Source: Monocercomonoides exilis
Taxonomy: Eukaryota; Preaxostyla; Oxymonadida; Polymastigidae
Direction: 5' to 3'
Assembly (NCBI GenBank): GCA_001643675.2
Contig: LSRY02000029.1
Span: 62,001 to 126,000, forward strand
Length of the DNA stretch: 64,000 nt
Part shown: one piece after another, positions 20,601 to 30,746 of the stretch
Numbering within the stretch: the stretch's first letter is position 1
Layout of the letters: each line of letters starts with the position of its first letter
Notes under the pieces: model-generated
What the model was told of the DNA's origin: nothing
Databases searched by the model: none
The model's input: only the letters and a program-made list of their open reading frames with translations
Made by a program: the position numbers and the translations under genes

Positions 20601-21300
20601 AGGCAGATGAACAACGGCATCGTCAGCACCGAGGGATGCTGCGCCAGCCGAAGAGCACTCATTGCATTTGACTCGATCCTTTCAACCACTGACAACGACT
20701 GCTCCGCCGGCAGCGGCTGCGAAAACAGCTGCGACAACGAGTGCACCACCGTCACAAACAATCTTATCGACAAAAGCCCGTCCACAGTCGCTGATGCAGA
20801 GGCTGTGCAGAACGATTCATTGAATGGAACCAGCAAATCCGAAAGGCATTGCTCAATCACGCTGGAATGGATCCTGTCCTTCGTGCTCCCTCCAAAAGAA
20901 GCACCCGGAAGCTCTCTGCGTGAAGCATCTTCTTTGCACTGACTTTTCGGCAGCAGTGAGGACATGTTCAGAAAAAGACTTTGGATTTTCTCTCTTGCAG
21001 CAATGTGGAACGTCACAGAATCATTCTTGTGGCCTGGTCAATGAAATATTAATAAAAATACAAAAAGGAATGCGGTGGCACGGAAAAAAACTCGAGGCAG
21101 ACCTCTTTCAATCGCCCTCAGCGAATGCAACTCCAGCTTTCAAATATTTTCAAATATGAAGCAGCAACAACACCAGAAGCACAAACCTCAATTACTTCCA
21201 AAACTCCTTTTGAAGGAAAATCGCTTGAGTCATCGGATTCAAGTCTGGACCCCGCTTTCGTCGTGTTTTCTTCGCATCTTTGAAACCTGTTCCAGTTGCT
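9008..21300 (-). CDS. Giant (about 4,000 aa) low-complexity protein, function unknown
   Basis: An uninterrupted frame runs from 21025 to the stop at 9008; its first in-frame ATG is at 20965. Upstream the frame is closed by a TGA next to an AG, and two further exons fit in frame: 21300-21196 and 21116-21062, joined to about 21025. They read like ordinary protein (for example RRKRGPDLNPMTQAIFLQ), so the true start is probably farther 5'. The first roughly 420 residues are the most ordinary part: Cys-containing and probably helical, with TPR-like pieces such as AEVLLHNVSVLFVEEGEVGL. The rest alternates long Ser tracts, Glu/Lys/Arg tracts and Asn/Gln stretches. The last roughly 700 residues are Glu/Arg-rich and probably coiled-coil. 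No enzyme domain is recognised. Its 5' third lies in the left arm of the inverted duplication, and a truncated twin sits at 27577-29108 (+). Confidence 0.7.
18362..18476 (-). repeat. 18-bp tandem repeat (about six copies) inside the giant gene
   Basis: A GGAAATGAAGAAGAAGAG unit (plus-strand view) repeats about six times. On the coding strand each unit encodes SSSSFP, so the tract is an in-frame coding minisatellite embedded in a longer poly-Ser region. Confidence 0.8.
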
Positions 21301-21750
21301 CTTTCAAAAAATCACAAATCATAATGAAGCAATCACAAAAACTGGCTCGTTTAACACACATTCAGCATTCAGCGTGACTCATTCGATTGACCGAAAATCT
21401 GCAAATATTTTGAATAAAACCAGAAAATTTGAATAAATATTTCATCTTGATCACAAACGCCAAACAACTGCTCCCAGCCATTCGCTTCGACAAACACCAA
21501 ATATTGAATGCATTTTCAGTTATTAACTTTTCCACCTCAATTTTGTTTCTCATCATCAGTTTTTCTGTTTTTTGTTTTTTCATCTCAAATTTAAAAAAAA
21601 AACATATTTTTTCTTTGAAATAACTCGTATTTTCAAACTCGAAAAAATAATAATAACAACTGAAAATCAAACAAAAATGTCAAAATACAAACACATGAGA
21701 GACCGTTTTCAACAACAAAAAAAATTATTTAATTCACAATTTCACAATTC

Positions 21751-23097
21751 TTACTCGTCAAGAGGAACGAATTGCTCTTTTGTTGGTTGTGGCTTTGGTG
21801 GCTGTGGCTTTGGTGGTTGTGGCTTTGGCCTTGGAGGAATTGGGTGTGGTCTGGGATGAGGCCTTGGATGTGGTCTTGGGTGTGGCTTTGGTGGCTGAGG
21901 ATGTGGTTTTCTGTGTGGCTTTGGTGGGACTGGATGAGGCCTGGGGTGTGGTCTTGGGTGTGGTCTAGGATGAGGTCTTGGATGGGGTCTTCTGTGGGGT
22001 TTTGGCTGGGGTTTTGGATGTGGTCTTGGGTGAGGTCTGCGATGTGGCTTTGGATGTTGCTTGCGGTGTGGCTTTCTCTTTGGTTGTTGCTTGTGATGTG
22101 GTCTTCTCTTGTGTTGTTTCTGCTTCTTCTTTCCAAATTCATCAATTTCATCTTCTTCGTCTTCGTCTTCGTCTTCCATTTCATCCTCATCATATTCTTC
22201 TTCATCCTCGTCCTCATCCAATTCGAATTCATCCAATTCGAATTCGTCTGATTCCATCTCTTCCCATGGTTCATCTGGAATATCTGGAGTATCGGGTGTG
22301 TCAGGAACATCGGGAACATCGGGCTCTTCTGGATCCTCCTTTTTGTGATGGTGATGATGGTGGTGTGGGAAATGAGGATGATGACGATGCTTTCCATCTA
22401 ATTCAGATTCCTCATCTTCAATTTCTTCCTCTTCAACTTCATCGATCTCAGCCCATGGTCCTGGTCCAATTGGCTCGTAGATTTCGTCCATTTCGTATTC
22501 GTCTTGCATCTCCATCTTCTTCGGCTGCGGCTTGTGGTGCTTGCCAGTGGACAGTCTCGCGCACATCATCATCTTCTTCTCGCCCTCGAAGCACTGGATG
22601 TGCACTACTTTCCTTCCAAAGTGCACTCTCGGGATCTTGATGGTCTTGTTGAACTCGATTTCGCGCGGCTCAATAGGGCACTTCGCCACTTTGCAGATGT
22701 CCACCTTTCTGCGCAGAGACGGGAAGTGGATCTTCTTGTGTGCAAGCTCCACCTCTTCCTCCTCTTCCTCTTCGAATTCTTCGTAGTCCTCGTTGGATCT
22801 TGGATGTGGTCTTGGGTGTGGATGTGGATGTGGGTGTGGCTTTTGGTGGTGGTGGCGCTTCAGCCCACGCACGCTGACCGTGCAGTATCCTTCTGTGATT
22901 TCTTCGCTGACATTCAGCTTCGCGTACAGGTCCAGTTCGTGAACGCGTGGCTTCAATTCCTCCGACATTTCAACAGTCTCTGTTTTGTGTGGCTTAATTT
23001 CGATTTTCTCAATCGTAATCTTGCCTGTTCCATTCATGCAATCGTGCACTTCGATGCTTTGTGCTGCAATAACAAGAGCAAAAATCAAAGACAACAT
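21751..23097 (-). CDS. Secreted ML/NPC2-like protein with His/Pro-rich and acidic tail (copy 1)
   Basis: This encodes 448 aa from the ATG at 23097; upstream in-frame codons give only a GTG start and add a charged stretch before the signal peptide. Residues 1-14 are a signal peptide (MLSLIFALVIAAQS). Residues 15-183 look like an MD-2-related lipid-recognition (ML) domain. The evidence is six Cys at about 20, 72, 135, 140, 169 and 179, the signature VDICKVAKCPI, a KTIKIP strand, a final ECxxC-like spacing (QCFEGEKKMMMC), and possible N-glycosylation sites NGT, NVS and NKT. ML proteins bind lipids or sterols in the lumen of the secretory/endolysosomal system or outside the cell. Unusual features are a His/Pro- and Glu-rich insertion at about 82-119, then a 265-residue tail of HPRPHP-type repeats and Asp/Glu blocks that could bind divalent metal (inference). 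It is identical to copy 2. Confidence 0.8.
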   Translation of the reverse strand: MLSLIFALVIAAQSIEVHDCMNGTGKITIEKIEIKPHKTETVEMSEELKPRVHELDLYAKLNVSEEITEGYCTVSVRGLKRHHHQKPHPHPHPHPRPHPRSNEDYEEFEEEEEEEVELAHKKIHFPSLRRKVDICKVAKCPIEPREIEFNKTIKIPRVHFGRKVVHIQCFEGEKKMMMCARLSTGKHHKPQPKKMEMQDEYEMDEIYEPIGPGPWAEIDEVEEEEIEDEESELDGKHRHHPHFPHHHHHHHKKEDPEEPDVPDVPDTPDTPDIPDEPWEEMESDEFELDEFELDEDEDEEEYDEDEMEDEDEDEEDEIDEFGKKKQKQHKRRPHHKQQPKRKPHRKQHPKPHRRPHPRPHPKPQPKPHRRPHPRPHPRPHPRPHPRPHPVPPKPHRKPHPQPPKPHPRPHPRPHPRPHPIPPRPKPQPPKPQPPKPQPTKEQFVPLDE

Positions 23098-24153
23098 GTT
23101 TTCTTTTCTTTTCACTTTATAAAGATCTAACACATAACTTTAAAGTTTTCCCGTTGCCCACAATAATAGTATTTTCCTTCATTTTCAAATATTCTAAAAC
23201 ATCATTATTGTATCTATTTTGATTCATCACAATTATATACATCATTTTAACTGTATTACAAAATTCTTTTTTGATTTAACCATAATAGTATTATATTACC
23301 GATATTTCATTCAATTTTCACAAAATAACTTTTCACTGTTCAAAAAGATAATGCATGTGATTATTGTTCAACAATAATTTTTTATTATAAATAGAAATGT
23401 GATGTTTGTTGAAAATAAAACTCAATTTTCATTTTCTTATTCTCATTAATTCAATTAAGAAGATAAAAATTGTGTTATTCTTTCAATTTTTTTTTTGAAA
23501 CAAAGAAATAATATGGGGGAAAATATGGACTTTCAAGCTTTTTTTGCACAAAGCATGAAAAAATCGTTTCACTTATAACATTATTAAGCTAAAACAGATT
23601 TCAAAATAAATTTGATTTTCATATCTATAAACAAACATCATTGATATAATCACAAAATGTTTTGTGACCTCACATGTATTTCAAAAATAAACCCATTTTT
23701 TCAAATTTTTTGATCACAAAAGGCTAATCAAAAGTGCATAATTTTTCAATGAAAAATGCCTGAAGTCAAATATTTTGTCCCATATAATGAATGAATTTGC
23801 CAATTTATTAATAATAAACTTATCATGTTTGTTGTTATTTCAGATTTCAATGTTCAAAACGAGAAATCATAGAGAATCCATACAAACTATGATGATGAAA
23901 AAAGTTTCATTGTTGAATTGACATTGGCTTTATTTTTATTATTTATTTTTTATTATTTTATTTTATTTGTTTTTTAATTTTTTTTTAATTTTTTGAATAA
24001 ATAGTTCCTCACCAAAGAAATAAAACCTTTAAAAAACAGCAACTTGAGAAACGTTATGAATTAAAAAAACTATCACCAGAATGTTAGAAATAATTTTAAT
24101 AATCATTGAAAAACATTGTAGATTTTTTTCAGACAAATTTGAAAGAGATTATT
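23098..24153. promoter_or_regulatory. 5' flank of ML gene copy 1 (duplicated)
   Basis: About 1.05 kb of AT-rich DNA with no coding-like frame. It is mirrored upstream of copy 2 (24722-25779), so both genes share the same duplicated upstream region and face away from the common spacer. I do not recognise a specific promoter element. Confidence 0.4.
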
Positions 24154-24721
24154 AAATAAATGTCTCAATTTTTTTGTAAAGTTCCTTTTGTTTAATTTTC
24201 AAATAAAATGAAAATTTCATTTTTTAATCAAATTTCTGTTCCCACTCATCAAATTTTCCTTTCAAGAAAATAAAATCTTAACAAGGGTATAATTTTTATT
24301 TTTGTGAAGTTTCATGAGAGAGAACAGAAATTTGATAGCAAAATGAAATTTAACTTTATTTGAAAATTAAACAAAAGGGAATTTTCAAAAAATTTTAGAC
24401 ACGTCTTTGCTCTTTTTTCTGTTTTCATTTGAATTTGTCCAAATGGAATTCTCAGTATTATGTTGATAAGCATAAACAAAGAATTCCAGATAATAAAGTT
24501 AAAACAAAAGCATTCTATTTATCACATGATGCGAAATTGAACACTTCAAGTATTTTCTTTTAAAAACTTTGAACTAATAATAATTTTCTTTTCTTTGCAA
24601 CAAAAAAATAATGTTTGATATTTTCGGATTGCTTTATCATTTTCTTTCTATCTATCTATCTATCAAAGAGTTTTTGTTCATTGTGCAAAATTATTTTGGA
24701 AAAATTAAATATCAAATATAA
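24154..24721. other. Unique spacer between inverted arms
   Basis: This 568-bp AT-rich segment is not part of the mirror. It holds a smaller imperfect inverted repeat (24183-24381) and a short TCTA microsatellite (about 24648-24665). There are no coding-like frames. Confidence 0.85.
24183..24381. repeat. Imperfect hairpin-type inverted repeat inside the spacer
   Basis: The segment 24183-24241 (starting TCCTTTTGTTTAATTTTCAA) is the reverse complement, with a few mismatches and small gaps, of 24322-24381. The loop is about 80 nt. It could form a hairpin or be the relic of a small palindromic element. No target-site duplication was identified. Confidence 0.7.
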
Positions 24722-27700
24722 AATAATCTCTTTCAAATTTGTCTGAAAAAAATCTACAATGTTTTTCAATGATTATTAAAATTATTTCTAACATTCTGGT
24801 GATAGTTTTTTTAATTCATAACGTTTCTCAAGTTGCTGTTTTTTAAAGGTTTTATTTCTTTGGTGAGGAACTATTTATTCAAAAAATTAAAAAAAAATTA
24901 AAAAACAAATAAAATAAAATAATAAAAAATAAATAATAAAAATAAAGCCAATGTCAATTCAACAATGAAACTTTTTTCATCATCATAGTTTGTATGGATT
25001 CTCTATGATTTCTCGTTTTGAACATTGAAATCTGAAATAACAACAAACATGATAAGTTTATTATTAATAAATTGGCAAATTCATTCATTATATGGGACAA
25101 AATATTTGACTTCAGGCATTTTTCATTGAAAAATTATGCACTTTTGATTAGCCTTTTGTGATCAAAAAATTTGAAAAAAATGGGTTTATTTTTTGAAATA
25201 CATGTGAGGTCACAAAACATTTTGTGATTATATCAATGATGTTTGTTTATAGATATGAAAATCAAATTTATTTTGAAATCTGTTTTAGCTTAATAATGTT
25301 ATAAGTGAAACGATTTTTTCATGCTTTGTGCAAAAAAAGCTTGAAAGTCCATATTTTCCCCCATATTATTTCTTTGTTTCAAAAAAAAAATTGAAAGAAT
25401 AACACAATTTTTATCTTCTTAATTGAATTAATGAGAATAAGAAAATGAAAATTGAGTTTTATTTTCAACAAACATCACATTTCTATTTATAATAAAAAAT
25501 TATTGTTGAACAATAATCACATGCATTATCTTTTTGAACAGTGAAAAGTTATTTTGTGAAAATTGAATGAAATATCGGTAATATAATACTATTATGGTTA
25601 AATCAAAAAAGAATTTTGTAATACAGTTAAAATGATGTATATAATTGTGATGAATCAAAATAGATACAATAATGATGTTTTAGAATATTTGAAAATGAAG
25701 GAAAATACTATTATTGTGGGCAACGGGAAAACTTTAAAGTTATGTGTTAGATCTTTATAAAGTGAAAAGAAAAGAAAACATGTTGTCTTTGATTTTTGCT
25801 CTTGTTATTGCAGCACAAAGCATCGAAGTGCACGATTGCATGAATGGAACAGGCAAGATTACGATTGAGAAAATCGAAATTAAGCCACACAAAACAGAGA
25901 CTGTTGAAATGTCGGAGGAATTGAAGCCACGCGTTCACGAACTGGACCTGTACGCGAAGCTGAATGTCAGCGAAGAAATCACAGAAGGATACTGCACGGT
26001 CAGCGTGCGTGGGCTGAAGCGCCACCACCACCAAAAGCCACACCCACATCCACATCCACACCCAAGACCACATCCAAGATCCAACGAGGACTACGAAGAA
26101 TTCGAAGAGGAAGAGGAGGAAGAGGTGGAGCTTGCACACAAGAAGATCCACTTCCCGTCTCTGCGCAGAAAGGTGGACATCTGCAAAGTGGCGAAGTGCC
26201 CTATTGAGCCGCGCGAAATCGAGTTCAACAAGACCATCAAGATCCCGAGAGTGCACTTTGGAAGGAAAGTAGTGCACATCCAGTGCTTCGAGGGCGAGAA
26301 GAAGATGATGATGTGCGCGAGACTGTCCACTGGCAAGCACCACAAGCCGCAGCCGAAGAAGATGGAGATGCAAGACGAATACGAAATGGACGAAATCTAC
26401 GAGCCAATTGGACCAGGACCATGGGCTGAGATCGATGAAGTTGAAGAGGAAGAAATTGAAGATGAGGAATCTGAATTAGATGGAAAGCATCGTCATCATC
26501 CTCATTTCCCACACCACCATCATCACCATCACAAAAAGGAGGATCCAGAAGAGCCCGATGTTCCCGATGTTCCTGACACACCCGATACTCCAGATATTCC
26601 AGATGAACCATGGGAAGAGATGGAATCAGACGAATTCGAATTGGATGAATTCGAATTGGATGAGGACGAGGATGAAGAAGAATATGATGAGGATGAAATG
26701 GAAGACGAAGACGAAGACGAAGAAGATGAAATTGATGAATTTGGAAAGAAGAAGCAGAAACAACACAAGAGAAGACCACATCACAAGCAACAACCAAAGA
26801 GAAAGCCACACCGCAAGCAACATCCAAAGCCACATCGCAGACCTCACCCAAGACCACATCCAAAACCCCAGCCAAAACCCCACAGAAGACCCCATCCAAG
26901 ACCTCATCCTAGACCACACCCAAGACCACACCCCAGGCCTCATCCAGTCCCACCAAAGCCACACAGAAAACCACATCCTCAGCCACCAAAGCCACACCCA
27001 AGACCACATCCAAGGCCTCATCCCAGACCACACCCAATTCCTCCAAGGCCAAAGCCACAACCACCAAAGCCACAGCCACCAAAGCCACAACCAACAAAAG
27101 AGCAATTCGTTCCTCTTGACGAGTAAGAATTGTGAAATTGTGAATTAAATAATTTTTTTTGTTGTTGAAAACGGTCTCTCATGTGTTTGTATTTTGACAT
27201 TTTTGTTTGATTTTCAGTTGTTATTATTATTTTTTCGAGTTTGAAAATACGAGTTATTTCAAAGAAAAAATATGTTTTTTTTTTAAATTTGAGATGAAAA
27301 AACAAAAAACAGAAAAACTGATGATGAGAAACAAAATTGAGGTGGAAAAGTTAATAACTGAAAATGCATTCAATATTTGGTGTTTGTCGAAGCGAATGGC
27401 TGGGAGCAGTTGTTTGGCGTTTGTGATCAAGATGAAATATTTATTCAAATTTTCTGGTTTTATTCAAAATATTTGCAGATTTTCGGTCAATCGAATGAGT
27501 CACGCTGAATGCTGAATGTGTGTTAAACGAGCCAGTTTTTGTGATTGCTTCATTATGATTTGTGATTTTTTGAAAGAGCAACTGGAACAGGTTTCAAAGA
27601 TGCGAAGAAAACACGACGAAAGCGGGGTCCAGACTTGAATCCGATGACTCAAGCGATTTTCCTTCAAAAGGAGTTTTGGAAGTAATTGAGGTTTGTGCTT

Positions 27701-29064
27701 CTGGTGTTGTTGCTGCTTCATATTTGAAAATATTTGAAAGCTGGAGTTGCATTCGCTGAGGGCGATTGAAAGAGGTCTGCCTCGAGTTTTTTTCCGTGCC
27801 ACCGCATTCCTTTTTGTATTTTTATTAATATTTCATTGACCAGGCCACAAGAATGATTCTGTGACGTTCCACATTGCTGCAAGAGAGAAAATCCAAAGTC
27901 TTTTTCTGAACATGTCCTCACTGCTGCCGAAAAGTCAGTGCAAAGAAGATGCTTCACGCAGAGAGCTTCCGGGTGCTTCTTTTGGAGGGAGCACGAAGGA
28001 CAGGATCCATTCCAGCGTGATTGAGCAATGCCTTTCGGATTTGCTGGTTCCATTCAATGAATCGTTCTGCACAGCCTCTGCATCAGCGACTGTGGACGGG
28101 CTTTTGTCGATAAGATTGTTTGTGACGGTGGTGCACTCGTTGTCGCAGCTGTTTTCGCAGCCGCTGCCGGCGGAGCAGTCGTTGTCAGTGGTTGAAAGGA
28201 TCGAGTCAAATGCAATGAGTGCTCTTCGGCTGGCGCAGCATCCCTCGGTGCTGACGATGCCGTTGTTCATCTGCCTGTCGTTTGCGGAACGAGAGCAAGG
28301 GAGGCGCACTTCGGCGTGTCTGTGCCTTTTGAAGTGTGCCGAGTTCCTGGAGCATGCTGTGAATGGCAAGGAAGGTGGGGCAAGAGGCAGAGGACGAGAC
28401 GAAGCGGTGGGGAAGACAGGCAAGCGGTCGGGGGCACTGAGAAAAGGAGACATTTGCATTCCAGAGACAGAAGAGGCAGAAAAAGAAGAAGAAGAAGGAG
28501 AAGAAAAAGAAAAAGAAGAAGATGATGAGGATGATGACAACCGATGTCTGTGTTTTGCGAGCTGGACAAACAATCTCTTTCCACCGAGTGTTCCGTCTGA
28601 GCAACCCGAAAATCCGCTCAACACGCAAACAAACCCAAAAAAATGGGAATGTGGGAGAGGGGATTCCAATAGAGGGGGGGCAGTTTTTGGGGCAGTTTGC
28701 TGGGCGGAGGTGCTGCTGCACAATGTGTCAGTGCTGTTTGTGGAGGAAGGGGAGGTGGGGCTTGCGTGTGAGGCGGCGGGGAAAGCAGTGAGTGCGATTC
28801 AGAGGCACATCGGGTGGGTGGAGAAGAGGAGAGGAAGAAGAGACGATTGGGTGGAAGAGATGGCAAAAGAGAAGGAGAGAGGGAAAAATGGAAGGAGTAT
28901 GAGTGGAGATGGGAAAGATGTGGAAGAAGAAGGAGAAAGGGAAAAAGGAGGAGAACACAACGAAGCGAAGAAAGAAAAGAAAAGAAAAGATGAAAGAAGA
29001 GAATTGGAAGGAGATGATGATGGAGGACATAGAAACTGTGCAAATTCTTCTTCTCTCCCCTCTT
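24722..29064. repeat. Right arm of the 9.25-kb inverted duplication
   Basis: Reverse complement of 19813-24153 apart from two one-base homopolymer differences. The inner boundary follows 24721, where the bases stop matching outside AATAATCTC. The outer boundary is at 29064, after CTCTCCCCTCTT, where the sequence leaves the giant-gene copy and enters unrelated T-rich DNA. It contains ML gene copy 2 and the truncated 5' copy of the giant gene. Confidence 0.95.
25780..27126 (+). CDS. Secreted ML/NPC2-like protein with His/Pro-rich and acidic tail (copy 2)
   Basis: Same 448-aa protein as the gene at 21751-23097 (-), with no difference seen. The ATG at 25780 starts the signal peptide; the TAA stop follows the C-terminal PLDE. 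The domain order is signal peptide, six-Cys ML domain interrupted by a His/Pro/Glu-rich loop, an acidic/His block with a run of His, and a terminal region of PHPRPHP and PKPQPP repeats. The two copies are transcribed divergently from the spacer, which doubles gene dose with identical 5' flanks. A single-chain lipid-binding role is inferred from the family. The tail resembles metal-binding His-rich extensions, but no such function can be proved from sequence. Confidence 0.8.
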   Translation: MLSLIFALVIAAQSIEVHDCMNGTGKITIEKIEIKPHKTETVEMSEELKPRVHELDLYAKLNVSEEITEGYCTVSVRGLKRHHHQKPHPHPHPHPRPHPRSNEDYEEFEEEEEEEVELAHKKIHFPSLRRKVDICKVAKCPIEPREIEFNKTIKIPRVHFGRKVVHIQCFEGEKKMMMCARLSTGKHHKPQPKKMEMQDEYEMDEIYEPIGPGPWAEIDEVEEEEIEDEESELDGKHRHHPHFPHHHHHHHKKEDPEEPDVPDVPDTPDTPDIPDEPWEEMESDEFELDEFELDEDEDEEEYDEDEMEDEDEDEEDEIDEFGKKKQKQHKRRPHHKQQPKRKPHRKQHPKPHRRPHPRPHPKPQPKPHRRPHPRPHPRPHPRPHPRPHPVPPKPHRKPHPQPPKPHPRPHPRPHPRPHPIPPRPKPQPPKPQPPKPQPTKEQFVPLDE

Positions 29065-29108
29065 TTTCTTCTTCTTCTAACACTTTTTTCAATTTTTTCT
29101 CACCTTGA
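27577..29108 (+). pseudogene. Truncated 5' copy of the giant gene
   Basis: It duplicates the first exons and roughly the first 395 residues of the main frame of the 9008-21300 (-) gene. At 29064, within a Ser-coding TCT/TTC tract, the match stops. The frame then runs only about 14 more codons through unrelated sequence (NTFFNFFSP) to a stop at 29108. Candidate exons are 27577-27681, 27761-27815 and about 27852 onward. It lacks about 90% of the parent. A short N-terminal protein could still be made, but it looks like a by-product of the inverted duplication. Confidence 0.75.
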
Positions 29109-29910
29109 ACTTTTTTGATATTTCTTTCTGCTTCTTTACCTCTCTTCGTATTGCATCGTAATCTGTCGAATGCATTCATTCCGTTCAATCAGATGTACCG
29201 CCACACGAGACAAAAAATTGTCTCATTCGTATTTCTACGCCTTGGCAGTTTAATTGTTGAATGATAAATTTTTTCATTCTCAATTTTGATGATGAACAAA
29301 AGACAATTTTGACGAATTTACTTCACTCAAATCGCATTCGTCTTCAACGCCACCTTCGATGAGCAACAAAAATAATATTGATTCTTTCTTTTCATCAACT
29401 CCCCTCATATTCGGTGACATGCCTCATCTTTCATTTATGTTCATTATCGCAAAATGAATATTCACGCTTTCATAGAATTTTAGCCGCTGACACAGCAATA
29501 TAATTAAAAACTTTGAGCCAGAATACAGATAAGAAGGTGTTCAACAATAAAAGGAGGACGATTTCGTTTTTTTCATTTGGAAGTTGAAAGAGGCACAAAT
29601 TGAAAAGAAAAAGCATCAGAGCAATATTTTGATGAAATGGATGAGTTCCGAAATGGTATTCGGCAGATTGCACTATTCTATTAGCATTCAACATGTCGCA
29701 GAAGATGAGACGATGAAGGAAAGCGATTTCAAAGAAAGACATGATCAAAGAAATATTCTATGAAACAGCCAAATTTACAGCAGGTCTGTGATGATTAATC
29801 CACCAAAAGTGTTTTTGAGTCAATTTATTATTTTGTGTGTTTGTGCCATCTCCCCAACTTTCTTCGAATTTGCCTTCATCTGCACATAAATTCGCTATTT
29901 GTCTGCTCAT
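29065..29910. other. No gene recognised beyond the duplication breakpoint
   Basis: AT-rich sequence with no coding-like frame. A 92-codon minus-strand ORF at 29470-29748 is hydrophobic and unrecognised, and may be more decayed flanking DNA of the surface-protein fragment next to it. Confidence 0.4.
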
Positions 29911-30663
29911 TCAATAATATTTGCCAACTTTCTTCACCTTCTTCAGAAGCCCCGTCGCATTGCGTGTGCACTTGCAGGGCATCTTTGATAGCCAGCAATA
30001 CATTGCTTTGATACCAAGATGATCATTCACATATTCATTGTCAGTTGTATGCCCGTTGAGAAATATAAACAAATCGACATCCCAATCGCCAAATGCTTCT
30101 GTTCTATCATGTCCAACAACCGAGTTGTCTTTCTGAGTGATGTTTCCCATGAAGGCGAACAAGGGTTCCTTCACAGACGCGACAAGGGATTCACACACAA
30201 AATACACATCTCTTCCGACACAGGCCTTGTTGGCTGAAAACACGATATTGGTGATGGAAAAGGTTGTGGATGACACTTCTGAATCATCGTTGTACTCGAT
30301 CATGAGAGCGCCGCCTCTTCCTCCAGAACTTGTATCCTCGCTCACAGAGCAGGTGGAGAAGGTGGAATCACTCACAGAAAACGAGTTGGCGGGGGCAGAT
30401 GAGGTGAATAAGATGCGCCCACCATTGGTTGCAGTTTTTTGATTCAGCTGTGCTAAGATGATGATGTTTTTGGTGCAGTTGATAATGGAAAGGGAAGAAA
30501 GGAGAAAGATATTACGGTTATTGAGGATGAGAGAGCAATCAAAGATGTATGGAAAATGGAAACGAGACAGAGAGAATATTGCAAAAATTTCGATAAAGGA
30601 AGAATAATGAAAGTAAGAAGAGATATTTGTTGGATATTGGATTGAGAAGAGAAGAAAGTGCAA
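29911..30663 (-). pseudogene. Fragment of the beta-helix surface-protein family
   Basis: The 250-codon frame contains a single module end typical of the two big surface genes in this window. It has a GGRGGALMIEY strand, then FSITNIVFSANKACVGRDVYF, then HDRTEAFGDWDVDLFIFLNG. These match the module-end pattern of those genes (GGxx, F..N.A..GkD.F, IG.D....DL.iFi.G). There is no signal peptide, no CGxxxxPC module start and no membrane anchor, and the frame ends in a short unrelated Lys-rich stretch. Shorter related-looking sequence continues in another frame to about 30746. I read it as a decayed relic rather than a gene. Confidence 0.7.
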
Positions 30664-30746
30664 TCAATATCAATAAAAGGTTTTGAAATAACAGAGTAAC
30701 GTGGTGAAATAATGAAGAAGAAAACGTTGGAGAGGGAAGTTTTCAA

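Larger units (their letters stand above)
19813..24153. repeat. Left arm of a 9.25-kb inverted duplication
   Basis: Its reverse complement is found at 24722-29064. Outer parts pair as x and 48877-x, inner parts as x and 48875-x. The two-base shift is explained by two homopolymer differences: 5 A at 23683 versus 6 T at 25189, and 6 T at 23696 versus 7 A at 25174. I saw no other difference in the stretches compared, and the proteins encoded in both arms are identical. The arm contains one ML-domain gene and the 5' part of the giant gene. The outer boundary lies in a CT-rich Ser tract. Confidence 0.95.

Noticed and set aside
21978-22640. 220-codon plus-strand ORF antisense to ML gene copy 1 (mirrored at 26237-26899)
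   Set aside because: It is the complement of the His/Pro and acidic repeats; the opposite frame has a signal peptide and an ML-domain signature.
19813-29064. The palindrome as a mobile element with terminal repeats, or a virus-like insert
   Set aside because: The arms contain host-type genes and cut through the giant gene; no transposase, integrase or target-site duplication is present.
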